DNA of 30,845 nt from JAZGAE01 sp036475545. GTDB taxonomy: Bacteria; Pseudomonadota; Alphaproteobacteria; DATDPM01. The notes below the pieces were generated by a model. That model made no database searches, was not told the origin of the DNA, and saw nothing but the letters and a program-made list of their open reading frames with translations. The translations under genes were made by a program, and so were the position numbers. The stretch lies in NCBI GenBank assembly GCA_036475545.1, contig JAZGAE010000103.1:1-30845 (forward strand). Reading direction: 5' to 3'. Positions within the stretch are counted from its first letter, which is position 1. The number at the start of each line of letters is the position of its first letter. Positions 1 through 7,577 of this stretch are shown here, piece after piece.

Positions 1-533
1 TCGCGGATGAGCACCAGCTTGCGCCCGGCGTCGGCTGCGTATGCGGTGTCGGGAAAACGGGTCATCACCTCTTCGAAGCCGTCCCTGGCCCGTTCCGTGG
101 TCTTCTGATCGCGCGCGACGTCCGTGATCCGTTCGTAGTAGCAAAGCGCCTTCAGGTAATAAGCGTAAGCCACGTGCGCGTGCGCGGGATGGAGCTGGAT
201 GAACCGGTCCAACGTCACCACCGCCTCGGGGTAGCTCGACTTCTTGTAATAGGCGAAGGCGGCCATGAGCTGCCCCTTGGTCGCCCAGGCCGAATAAGGG
301 TGCTGGCGTTCCACCTCGTCGAACATCTCCGCGGCCGGCTCGTAGCTTTCGGCCATCAACTCGTCCATCGCATCGTTGTAAAGCGTGGTGACGGGTTGCT
401 CGACGTAGACGACCTCTTCGTCGCCGTTGCTGCACGCGGACAAAAGAAACCCGCTCGCCGCGAGCACCGCGGCGAAGCACGTGGCCGGAATCCGGTTTGA
501 GCCGGCCTTGGCCGGCCGCAATCGCATCGGCAT
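1..533 (-). CDS. bamD: BamD outer-membrane assembly lipoprotein (3' part outside window)
   Basis: Only the first 177 codons are present; the gene runs off the left edge. BamD is a periplasmic lipoprotein of the BAM complex that inserts beta-barrel proteins into the outer membrane. My translation starts MPMRLRPAKAG, followed by a hydrophobic stretch and a lipobox (FLLSAC, Cys at about residue 34), so it should be lipidated. Tetratricopeptide-like helices follow, with YNDAMDELM, QHPYSAWATKGQLM, AFAYYKKSSYPEAVVTLDRF and ALCYYERITDVARDQ. The last phrase is highly typical of alphaproteobacterial BamD. The ATG at 533 was chosen because the signal peptide begins there; the only strong ribosome-binding-like sequence (GGAGG) lies rather far upstream. 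The gene follows lpxC on the same strand, as in most alphaproteobacteria. Confidence 0.9.
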   Translation of the reverse strand, partial: MPMRLRPAKAGSNRIPATCFAAVLAASGFLLSACSNGDEEVVYVEQPVTTLYNDAMDELMAESYEPAAEMFDEVERQHPYSAWATKGQLMAAFAYYKKSSYPEAVVTLDRFIQLHPAHAHVAYAYYLKALCYYERITDVARDQKTTERARDGFEEVMTRFPDTAYAADAGRKLVLIR

Positions 534-565
534 CGGATCGTAAGCCAGAGATCGCCTCCGGCGGG

Positions 566-622
566 AATATATCACGGCTTGGCGCCGATCCACTAGGTCG
601 TCGCCCGGACCAAGGCCGTGAT
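566..622 (-). promoter_or_regulatory. lpxC-bamD intergenic region with inverted repeat and possible -10 box
   Basis: The 148-nt gap between lpxC and bamD contains an imperfect inverted repeat. The arms are 571-582 (ATCACGGCTTGG) and 610-622 (CCAAGGCCGTGAT), 12 pairs with one bulged base and about 27 nt between them. On the minus strand a TATATT hexamer (566-571) follows at once and could be a -10 element for bamD, but no convincing -35 box is seen. The repeat could be an operator or a leader hairpin. No run of U follows it, so it does not look like a standard terminator. Confidence 0.3.
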
Positions 623-681
623 GGCCCCGTTCGCGAACCGAAAGGCGGAGCGAGCTAGGCGTTAGTGGTGGAATGCCGGGA

Positions 682-1680
682 TTAGGCGGACGCCGAGAGA
701 ACGCCCGGGCCCCAGTCTCCCCGGGCGGCGGAAAACTCGGCCGGATCGAGCTCGGTGAAGCACCACGCCTCATCATCGGCGAACAGGGCCTCGAGCAAGC
801 GGCAAGTGAGGGTGTGGCCGGCCTGGACCCCGTGAAAGTGGCCGACGAGGGGGGCGCCCGCGAGATACAGGTCGCCGATAGCGTCCAGCACCTTGTGGCG
901 GACGAACTCGTCGTGATAGCGCAGCCCGTCTTGGTTCAGGATCTCGTCGCCGCTCACCACTACGGCGTTGTCGAGCGAACCGCCCTGGACGAGGCCGGCG
1001 GCGCGGAGGTCGTCGACCTCATCCAAGAAGCCGAAGGTCCGGGCGCGGCAGATTTCGGACTTGAACACGCCGTTCACCAAGCGGAAGAAACATTCCTGGC
1101 GGGCCACGGCCGGGCTGTCGTACTCGATCTGGAAACTGATCGAGAAGCCCTCCCCCGGGGACAGCGAAACGCTCCGCGACTCTTCGCGGACGCTGATGGG
1201 CTTGAGCACGCGGATGCCGCGGCGGACCGCGTCCTGCTCGATCACGCCGGCGCACTCGATGAGGAACACGAATGGCTCGGCGCTGCCGTCCATGACCGGG
1301 ATCTCGCCGCCATTCATTTCGATGAGCGCGTTATCGATCTCGCAGCCGGCGAGCGCCGCCATAAGGTGTTCCACCGTCGCCACCGAGACGCCGTCGCCGT
1401 TGCCGATCGCCGTGCACAGGCGGGACTCGGTGACGTGCCTCCAGTCGGCAGGGATTTCGGCTCCTCCGCCGGCGATGTCGACGCGTTTGAATATGATGCC
1501 GGTATCGGGTTCCGCCGGATGCAAGATCATGGAAACCTTGCTTCCGGAATGCAGCGCGGTTCCGCTGCACCGGATCGGGCTCCTGAGGGTCCGTTGGCGG
1601 ATCACGGCGTCCGCTTCGGCAGCATTATGGGAACGCCCCCTGGAAAGTGAAGATGTAGCCATCGCCTCCCGTTTTCTCAT
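682..1680 (-). CDS. lpxC: UDP-3-O-acyl-N-acetylglucosamine deacetylase LpxC
   Basis: LpxC is the zinc enzyme that removes the N-acetyl group of UDP-3-O-acyl-GlcNAc, the committed step of lipid A synthesis. The 332-residue product has RQRTLRSPIRCSGTALHSG near residue 29, VEHLMAALAG at 103-112 (zinc His105, general base Glu104), RHKVLDAIGDLYLAG at 261-275 (zinc His262 and Asp266) and GHT at 288-290 (catalytic His289). These spacings match the E. coli enzyme. The protein is about 25 residues longer than usual at the N-terminus. ATG codons occur at 1680 and 1662; the second has a GGGAGG upstream but only 2 nt away, so the start is not certain. It lies 132 nt downstream of ftsZ, with its own leader. 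Confidence 0.95.
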   Translation of the reverse strand: MRKREAMATSSLSRGRSHNAAEADAVIRQRTLRSPIRCSGTALHSGSKVSMILHPAEPDTGIIFKRVDIAGGGAEIPADWRHVTESRLCTAIGNGDGVSVATVEHLMAALAGCEIDNALIEMNGGEIPVMDGSAEPFVFLIECAGVIEQDAVRRGIRVLKPISVREESRSVSLSPGEGFSISFQIEYDSPAVARQECFFRLVNGVFKSEICRARTFGFLDEVDDLRAAGLVQGGSLDNAVVVSGDEILNQDGLRYHDEFVRHKVLDAIGDLYLAGAPLVGHFHGVQAGHTLTCRLLEALFADDEAWCFTELDPAEFSAARGDWGPGVLSASA

Positions 1681-1812
1681 TGGAGACTTATCGCTGGAAA
1701 GTAGTGCCCCTAGGGATGTTTAACAATTTCCTTTCGGGGCACTCAAATCACACTTTGTTACAGAATGTTACGCCGCGACTTCGACTTGCGGAGGCCTGTC
1801 TTCCTGCGTCTC
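1681..1812 (-). promoter_or_regulatory. ftsZ-lpxC intergenic leader with 8-bp inverted repeat
   Basis: This AT-richer gap breaks the otherwise compact cluster and probably carries the lpxC promoter. A perfect 8-bp inverted repeat is visible, AGTGCCCC at 1703-1710 and GGGGCACT at 1736-1743, with 25 nt between the arms. On the minus strand TTGAGT followed 17 nt later by TTAAAC is a weak sigma-70-like pair overlapping the repeat. Two direct TGTTAC copies (1756-1761 and 1766-1771) lie 10 bp apart just upstream. No clear terminator for ftsZ is seen. Confidence 0.4.
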
Positions 1813-3387
1813 CTAATTCGCCTGACGGCGCAAGAACGCCGGAATGTCGAGGATGTCGTCGTGATTCGGCGGCGGCGCCGGCCTCTCGATCGGACCGTGC
1901 TCGGGGAACTCGGGCTGCGACGCCTCGTTGGGCGGTTGCAGCCGCCGCTCCAGCTCCGCCTTGCGCGCACGCCCGGTTCCGGTCATCCGCTTGAGCAGGC
2001 TGGGACCTCGGATGCGGCTGCGGGCCTTGGCCGGGTCGACGGCGCCGTTGGCCATGGCCGCGGCCGCGAAGGGCTCGGGTTCGGCCGCGGTTTTCGCGCC
2101 CGAGACGGTCTCCGCCGTGCGGGCGGGCTCGGCGGGCGGAGGGGCGATGAACGGCAGGTGGGGCAGCACCTTGTGCTTGGCCGCCACGGGCTCCTCTTGC
2201 GGCTCCGCCGTTGCCGCTGGCGGATCGGTCGTCTCGTCCGGCGCAGCCTCCTCCTCGGGCTGGATCGCGACGACCGGCGCCGCGGCCTGCGCGGTCGCCC
2301 CGAGCGAACCGAAGAAGGCCCGGGCCGCGCCCGGCGACGGGGCGGCGCTGTCACGCTCGACCGCGCGCCGGTGCTCGGAGAGCAGGCTGACCGTGCTGGG
2401 TCTCGGGGCCGCGGCCGCATCGACGTCGATGCCGGTGGCGACCACAGAGACGCGCATCCGCCCTTCGAGCGTGTCGTCCAAAGTGGCGCCGAAGATGATG
2501 TTGGCCTCCGAGTCCACCTCCTCGCGGATTCGGTTGGCGGCCTCGTCCACCTCGAAGAGAGTCATGTCCGGTCCGCCGGTGATGTTGATGAGCACCCCGC
2601 GGGCGCCCTTCATCGACACGTCGTCCAGCAGCGGGTTGGAGATCGCGGCTTCGGCGGCATCGATGGCGCGCTTGTCGCCCTCGGCCTCACCGGTCCCCAT
2701 CTGCGCCTTGCCCATCTCCGTCATCACCGAGCGGATGTCGGCGAAGTCGAGGTTGATGAGCCCGGGCATGATCATGAGGTCGGTGACCCCCCGCACGCCC
2801 GAGTACAGCACGTCGTCGGCCATTTTGAACGCGTCGGCGAAGGTGGTCTTCTCGTTGGCGACCCGGAACAGGTTCTGGTTGGGAATGACGATCAGGGTGT
2901 CGACGAACTGTTGCAGCTCTTCGATCCCGGCCTCGGCCACCCGCATGCGCTTGACGCCCTCGAATTGGAAAGGCTTGGTCACGACGCCGACGGTGAGAAT
3001 CCCCTGCTCGCGCGCGGCGCGCGCGATCACAGGCCCGGCCCCGGTGCCGGTTCCGCCGCCCATGCCGGCGGTGATGAACACCATGTGACTGCCGTAAAGG
3101 TGCTCGAGGATATCGTCGATGTTCTCTTCCGCCGCTGCGCGGCCGATGTCGGGCCTCGACCCCGCGCCAAGCCCCTGGGTGATGCTGGCTCCGAGCTGGA
3201 TGATCCGCTCGGCCAGCGACTGAGAGAGGGCCTGGGCGTCCGTATTCGTGACCACGAATTCGACGCCCTCCAGGCTGGACCGGATCATGTTGTTGATCGC
3301 GTTGCCGCCGGCCCCGCCGACGCCGATGACGGTGATGCGGGGTTTCAGCTCCGAAATCGTCTCTGGCATGGTCAGTTTGATGGTCAT
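1813..3387 (-). CDS. ftsZ: Cell division GTPase FtsZ
   Basis: FtsZ is the tubulin-like GTPase that polymerises into the Z-ring at midcell. The 524-residue protein has the N-terminal nucleotide-binding segment ITVIGVGGAGGNAINNM (18-34), the tubulin signature GMGGGTGTGAGP (108-119) and the T7 synergy loop NLDFADI (212-218). The globular core ends near residue 322. A Pro/Ala/Glu-rich linker of about 180 residues follows, then the conserved C-terminal peptide DDILDIPAFLRRQ, which binds FtsA. The product is longer than E. coli FtsZ (383) because of this linker, as is common in alphaproteobacteria. The ATG at 3387 has an ideal GGAGG five bases upstream. It is separated from ftsA by 114 nt, which may hold an extra promoter that I cannot define. 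Confidence 0.98.
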   Translation of the reverse strand: MTIKLTMPETISELKPRITVIGVGGAGGNAINNMIRSSLEGVEFVVTNTDAQALSQSLAERIIQLGASITQGLGAGSRPDIGRAAAEENIDDILEHLYGSHMVFITAGMGGGTGTGAGPVIARAAREQGILTVGVVTKPFQFEGVKRMRVAEAGIEELQQFVDTLIVIPNQNLFRVANEKTTFADAFKMADDVLYSGVRGVTDLMIMPGLINLDFADIRSVMTEMGKAQMGTGEAEGDKRAIDAAEAAISNPLLDDVSMKGARGVLINITGGPDMTLFEVDEAANRIREEVDSEANIIFGATLDDTLEGRMRVSVVATGIDVDAAAAPRPSTVSLLSEHRRAVERDSAAPSPGAARAFFGSLGATAQAAAPVVAIQPEEEAAPDETTDPPAATAEPQEEPVAAKHKVLPHLPFIAPPPAEPARTAETVSGAKTAAEPEPFAAAAMANGAVDPAKARSRIRGPSLLKRMTGTGRARKAELERRLQPPNEASQPEFPEHGPIERPAPPPNHDDILDIPAFLRRQAN

Positions 3388-3501
3388 GATAGCCTCCGGT
3401 TTATTGGTTGCGACCGTCGCTCGCCGGGCCCCTGCCCCGGCGGATGGTTGGAGTTCCCCCTTGCCGCGACGCGCCCGCGGTCGTGGCTTTGGGCTCTTCG
3501 G

Positions 3502-4737
3502 TTAAAGGTTTTCACGGATCCAGTGACCAAGCCGGCCGACGAGGCCGCTTGGCTCCTCCAGTAGGCCGCGCGCCGCCATGTGCGAGTCGGACAGGGTCTT
3601 GACGGCGTGGGCCAGCATCCCGGCGCAGGTGGAGAAGGCGGGCCCGCCCGTGGCCTCCGCCAGGCCGCGTATGCCGATCGGCCGCCCCCGGCGGACCTGT
3701 TTGTCGAGGATCTGCGCCGCGAGATCCCGGATGCCTTGCAGCTGGCTGGCGCCGCCGGTCAGCACCACGCGGCGGCCGGCGATCTTGTTGAGGCCGCTGG
3801 CCTCGAGCCGGTCGCGGACCAATTCGAAGGTCTCTTCGACGCGCGGCTGGATGATGCCGTTGAGCAGCGACTTGGGCACGTGGTTGGCTTGCGCGTGGGC
3901 GTTGTCCCCGATCAGGGGGACGTCGATGCTTTCTTGGTCGTCCAAGGGCGACGAGACGGCGCTGCCGTAAAGCGTTTTCATGCGCTCGGCGTGGGTAAGC
4001 GAGCACGACAGCCCGCGGGCGATATCGCTGGTCACGTGCCCGCCGCCCAAGGGCACGCTGTCCGTGCAGACGACGTTGCCGTCGAAGAAGATGGCGATGG
4101 TGGTGGTGCCGCCGCCCATGTCCACGCAGGTGACGCCGAGATCGATCTCGTCCTCGACGAGGCAGGCGAGCCCGGAGGCGTAGGGCGAAACGATGAAACT
4201 TTCGATGTCGAGGTGGCAGCGGCCGACGCAGTTCGCGAGGTTCCGAACCGGTCCCGAAGCGGCGGTGACCAGGTGCACGTTGACGCCGAGGCGCTCGCCG
4301 TACATGCCGCGGGGATCGCGAATCCCGCGGCTGCCGTCGATGCTGAAGCCCACGGGGATGGAGTGAATGATCTCCCGGTCCTCCCGTTCGAAGTGGTGGC
4401 GGCCCTGGTTCAGGATCCTTCTCAAATCGCCGTCGCCGACCTCGTGCCCGGCGATGGAGAGCTCCACGCCGAGGGTCTGCGAGGAGAGGCCGCCGCTGGA
4501 GACGTTGACGATGACGTTGCGCACGGTCTCTTCAGCCATCTGCTCGGCGGCGTGGACGGCCCGCACGATCGAGTCTCGCGCGGCGTCCATGTCGACGATG
4601 GTCCCCGACCGCAGCCCGCTGGAGGCGTGGTGCCCGATGCCGATGACGCTCAGCTCCGGCTGGGTCCGCGCCGCGAAACAGCAGACCTTGGTCGTGCCCA
4701 CGTCGAGAGCCGCAATCAGGTCGCGCCGCGTCTTCAA
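3502..4737 (-). CDS. ftsA: Cell division protein FtsA (TTG start)
   Basis: FtsA is the actin-like ATPase that anchors FtsZ filaments to the inner membrane and recruits later divisome proteins. The 411-residue product begins MKTRRDLIAALDVGTTKVC, where DVGTTK is the phosphate-1 motif. VDMGGGTTTIAIF is the phosphate-2 motif and VVLTGGASQLQGI the adenosine motif. The C-terminus, GLVGRLGHWIRENL, is the conserved amphipathic membrane-targeting helix. The start codon is TTG at 4737. No ATG or GTG lies in frame before the DVGTTK motif, and an AGAGGA sequence sits at good spacing upstream. A 7-codon ATG reading frame (from 4757) ends in a TGA that overlaps this TTG. ftsQ ends 58 nt upstream. Confidence 0.95.
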   Translation of the reverse strand: MKTRRDLIAALDVGTTKVCCFAARTQPELSVIGIGHHASSGLRSGTIVDMDAARDSIVRAVHAAEQMAEETVRNVIVNVSSGGLSSQTLGVELSIAGHEVGDGDLRRILNQGRHHFEREDREIIHSIPVGFSIDGSRGIRDPRGMYGERLGVNVHLVTAASGPVRNLANCVGRCHLDIESFIVSPYASGLACLVEDEIDLGVTCVDMGGGTTTIAIFFDGNVVCTDSVPLGGGHVTSDIARGLSCSLTHAERMKTLYGSAVSSPLDDQESIDVPLIGDNAHAQANHVPKSLLNGIIQPRVEETFELVRDRLEASGLNKIAGRRVVLTGGASQLQGIRDLAAQILDKQVRRGRPIGIRGLAEATGGPAFSTCAGMLAHAVKTLSDSHMAARGLLEEPSGLVGRLGHWIRENL

Positions 4738-4795
4738 GGTCTTTTCCTCTCTCTCATCCAGCCGGCCGCGCCGCGGGGCCGTTCTCCCCGCGCCG

Positions 4796-5686
4796 TCACA
4801 TGCTTCGGCCCGGATCGCGGGCGCGCTCGACCGCCGCCGGCCGCATCTGGACCACCAGCCGGTCGGGAATGCGCAAATCCACCGCGATCACGTCGCGTCC
4901 GAGAAGCCCGTGACGACGTTCGAGGTCGGCGAGCCGCCGCCATGCGGCGTCCGCCCGCTCCTCCGGAAGACGCACGTCGATGCCGTTGTCGAGCCGCAGG
5001 TTCCAGCGCCGTCCGCCGACCCGGACCGCAGCCGCCACCCGGGACTCGAGCGCCGGCTCCTTGGCGAGCATGGCGAAGAGTGCCGGGGCGTGGCGGGGGG
5101 CGTCCGCTCCCACGATCAGGGGAAGGTGCGCGAACCGCTCGCCGCCGTGGCTCTGGAGCACGACCCCCTGCTCGTCGACGAGCACCAGCCGCCCCTCGCG
5201 CTGCCACAGCGCCAGAGGCCGACGTTCGACAAGGCGAACGAGGACGGTGTCGGGCAAGCGCCGCTCCACCGCGGCGGCGCGAACCCAGGCGAGCGATTCG
5301 AGCCGCTCCTTCGCATCTCCCGGGTCGAAAGCCAGAATGGGCTGTCCGTGCCTCGCGCCCAGCGCATCGAGGATGGCGGCGCGGGAGGTCTCGAGGCGGC
5401 CCTCGCACAGCACGTTGCGCACCACGAGGCCATTCTCGGCGGATACGGCCAGCGCCTTCGCGTAGAGCTGATCGGCGGCCTGAGCGACCCGGCCCGACTG
5501 CCACAGCCAGACCGGCGTGGCGATGACGACCGCAGCGACGCCCACCCCACCGCAGAGGATCGCAGCGCCGAGCCAGCGTTGCCTCGCGCGCCGGCGCCGG
5601 GCGCCGCGTGGCGAACCGGGAAGGCCCGCCAAGCGACGACGGGTCCGCGCCTTCCCGCCCCTATCGCGCCAGGTCACGGGTCGCAT
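4796..5686 (-). CDS. ftsQ: Cell division protein FtsQ
   Basis: FtsQ is a bitopic inner-membrane divisome protein that bridges FtsA/FtsK to FtsL, FtsB, FtsW and FtsI. The 296-residue product has a short, very Arg-rich cytoplasmic tail and one membrane segment (WLGAAILCGGVGVAAVVIAT). The POTRA domain follows (roughly GLVVRNVLCEGRLETSRAAI to VERRLPDTVLVRLVERRPLA), then the FtsQ beta domain with WQREGRLVLVDEQGVVL. I chose ATG at 5686 because GGAG sits 8 nt upstream. A TTG 21 nt earlier (5707) is possible. The start overlaps the end of ddl by 13 nt. Confidence 0.92.
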   Translation of the reverse strand: MRPVTWRDRGGKARTRRRLAGLPGSPRGARRRRARQRWLGAAILCGGVGVAAVVIATPVWLWQSGRVAQAADQLYAKALAVSAENGLVVRNVLCEGRLETSRAAILDALGARHGQPILAFDPGDAKERLESLAWVRAAAVERRLPDTVLVRLVERRPLALWQREGRLVLVDEQGVVLQSHGGERFAHLPLIVGADAPRHAPALFAMLAKEPALESRVAAAVRVGGRRWNLRLDNGIDVRLPEERADAAWRRLADLERRHGLLGRDVIAVDLRIPDRLVVQMRPAAVERARDPGRSM

Positions 5687-6621
5687 CTCGCGTTCTCCAC
5701 CAGCCAAACGACGAGGTCTTGGAAAGAGATGTTCTCCGCGGCGGCGATCTCCGGGACCAGCGAGTGGGGCGTCATGCCGGGCTGGGTATTCAGCTCCAGC
5801 AGGTAGAACCCGCCGAAGCCTCCGTCCTGGTCCGTGACCTGGGTGTCGTCGTAGCGGAAATCGGCGCGGCTTACCCCGCGGCAGCCGAGGGTCTGGTGGG
5901 CGAGAAGGGCGAGGCGGAGCACCTCTTCGTAGGCCGCGGGCGGCAGCGGCGCCGGCAGCACGTGTTCGGCCGCCGTCTCCTTGTCCTCCGAGTACTTGGC
6001 CTCGTAATCGTAGAAGCCGCCGGCGGGTGGGCGGAGTTCCATCGCGCCGAGCGCGCGCTCGCCCATGATCGCAGCCGTGATCTCGCGCCCAGGAACGAAC
6101 CGCTCGACCAACACGTCCTCGGCGTAAGGCCAGGAAGTCCCTTCAAAGGGCCGTTCGGGATCGTCCTCGGTGATGATGCGCACGCCGAGGCTGGATCCCT
6201 CGTTCACCGGCTTGACGACATAGGGGCGGGGCAGCAGGTCGTCGGCGAGCACCTCGTCGCGGCTTGCGACCTGGCCCTCGGGGCAAGGGACCCCCGATTG
6301 CGTGAACAGGCGCTTGGCCATCGGCTTGTTCATCGCCAGGGACGAGGCCAGCACGCCGGAATGGGTGTAGGGGATCTGCATGAGTTCCAGCAGGCCCTGG
6401 AAGCAGCCGTCTTCGCCGTAGCGGCCGTGGAGCATGTTGAACACGACATCGGGCCGGGGACTGAGCTGCGGCAGAAGCGCACCGATGTCGCGGCCCATGT
6501 CGATGGTGGTGACCCCATAGCCGGCCGCCTTGAGGGCGCCGCTGACGGCCGCGCCGCTCACCAGAGAGATCTCGCGCTCGCCCGACCAGCCCCCCATGAC
6601 AACCGCCACATGCTTGGTCAT
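5674..6621 (-). CDS. ddl: D-alanine--D-alanine ligase
   Basis: Ddl is a cytosolic ATP-grasp ligase joining two D-alanines into the dipeptide that MurF adds to the peptidoglycan precursor. The 315-residue product starts MTKHVAVVMGGWSGEREISL. It has NMLHGRYGEDG, THSGVLASSLAMNK, the ATP-grasp loop KPVNEGSSLGV and the metal and substrate motif LLELNTQPGMTPHSL. Length and motifs match the DdlB type found in dcw clusters. The ATG at 6621 overlaps the murB stop codon as ATGA. An open frame extends 73 codons further upstream, but that part is murB sequence read in another frame. Confidence 0.97.
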   Translation of the reverse strand: MTKHVAVVMGGWSGEREISLVSGAAVSGALKAAGYGVTTIDMGRDIGALLPQLSPRPDVVFNMLHGRYGEDGCFQGLLELMQIPYTHSGVLASSLAMNKPMAKRLFTQSGVPCPEGQVASRDEVLADDLLPRPYVVKPVNEGSSLGVRIITEDDPERPFEGTSWPYAEDVLVERFVPGREITAAIMGERALGAMELRPPAGGFYDYEAKYSEDKETAAEHVLPAPLPPAAYEEVLRLALLAHQTLGCRGVSRADFRYDDTQVTDQDGGFGGFYLLELNTQPGMTPHSLVPEIAAAENISFQDLVVWLVENARCDP

Positions 6622-7577
6622 GACGCGCCCCCCTGGACTTGCTCCGGTCCGGCCGGTCCCGCCGGCACCCCGACGCGGCGGATTTCCCACTCGAGTCGCA
6701 CGCCCGTCGCCTCGAAGACCCGCCGCCGCACCTCTTCGCCGAGCCCTTCGAGATCGGCGGCCGTGGCGGTTCCGGTGTTGACGAGGAAGTTGCAGTGTTT
6801 TTCCGAAACCGCGGCGCCGCCGCGCCTGAGCCCCCGGCACCCGGCCTTCTCGATCAGTTCCCAGGCCGATGCGCCGGGTGGGTTCTTGAAGGTGCTGCCG
6901 CCGGTTCGGCTGCGCAGCGGTTGGGACTCCTCGCGGGCCGCCTCGATCTCGGCCATGCGCCGCGCGATCTCGTCCCGCTCGCCGCGCCGGCCCCTGAGGG
7001 TAGCCGCCGTGAACATCCAGTCCTCGGGCACCGCCGAGCCCCGGTAGGAGAAGCCGAGCTCCCGGGGCGTCAGACGATGGACGCGCCCGGTTGCGTCCAG
7101 GGCCTCGGCGGCGACGGTCACGTCCTTCATCTCCACCCCGTACGCGCCCGCGTTCATGCGGAGCGCGCCGCCGATCGTCCCCGGCACGCCGGCCAGGAAC
7201 TCGAGACCGGCGATCCCTGCCTGGCAGCCGGCGCGGGCGACGATGAGGTCGAGCGCCGCCGCGCCGGCGGTGACATCCGTTCCTTCCACGTCGATCCGTG
7301 CGAAGGCGCGGCCGAGGCGGATGACGACGCCGGGAACGCCGCCGTCGCGCACCAGAAGGTTCGAGGTCAGGCCGATCACCGTGACGGCCACGTCCGCCGG
7401 TCTGTTTGCGAGAAAATAGGTCAGATCGTCGCGGTCGGCGGGGCGGAACACCACTTCGGCCGGCCCGCCCACGCGGAACCAGGTCGTCTTGGCGAGCGCG
7501 ACGTTCTCGCGGTAGCGGCCGCGCGCCTCCGGCAACCGTGCGACGAGGGAGGTGCTCGATTTCCGCGCCGGCATCAT
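6618..7577 (-). CDS. murB: UDP-N-acetylenolpyruvoylglucosamine reductase MurB
   Basis: MurB is the FAD- and NADPH-dependent reductase that converts UDP-GlcNAc-enolpyruvate to UDP-MurNAc. The 319-residue product has TTWFRVGGPAEV (31-42), SNLLVRDGGVPG, the FAD loop LAGVPGTIGGALRMNAGAYG (128-147), GFSYRGS, the catalytic GGSTFKNP (227-234, Ser228) and a C-terminal EWEIRRVG with the conserved Glu298. This resembles the shorter MurB type common in alphaproteobacteria and Gram-positives. Two consecutive ATG codons (7577 and 7574) overlap the murC TGA, so either could start translation; the first is given. The gene overlaps both of its neighbours, which suggests translational coupling. Confidence 0.97.
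   Translation of the reverse strand: MMPARKSSTSLVARLPEARGRYRENVALAKTTWFRVGGPAEVVFRPADRDDLTYFLANRPADVAVTVIGLTSNLLVRDGGVPGVVIRLGRAFARIDVEGTDVTAGAAALDLIVARAGCQAGIAGLEFLAGVPGTIGGALRMNAGAYGVEMKDVTVAAEALDATGRVHRLTPRELGFSYRGSAVPEDWMFTAATLRGRRGERDEIARRMAEIEAAREESQPLRSRTGGSTFKNPPGASAWELIEKAGCRGLRRGGAAVSEKHCNFLVNTGTATAADLEGLGEEVRRRVFEATGVRLEWEIRRVGVPAGPAGPEQVQGGAS

Noticed and set aside
3388..3501. A promoter for ftsZ in the ftsA-ftsZ gap
   Set aside because: The gap is suggestive in size and has AT-rich ends, but I found no pair of -35 and -10 boxes worth reporting.
1765..5526. Long plus-strand frames of 599 and 648 codons
   Set aside because: They lie opposite ftsZ, ftsA and ftsQ, have Arg/Gly/Asp/His-rich composition and match no known protein.
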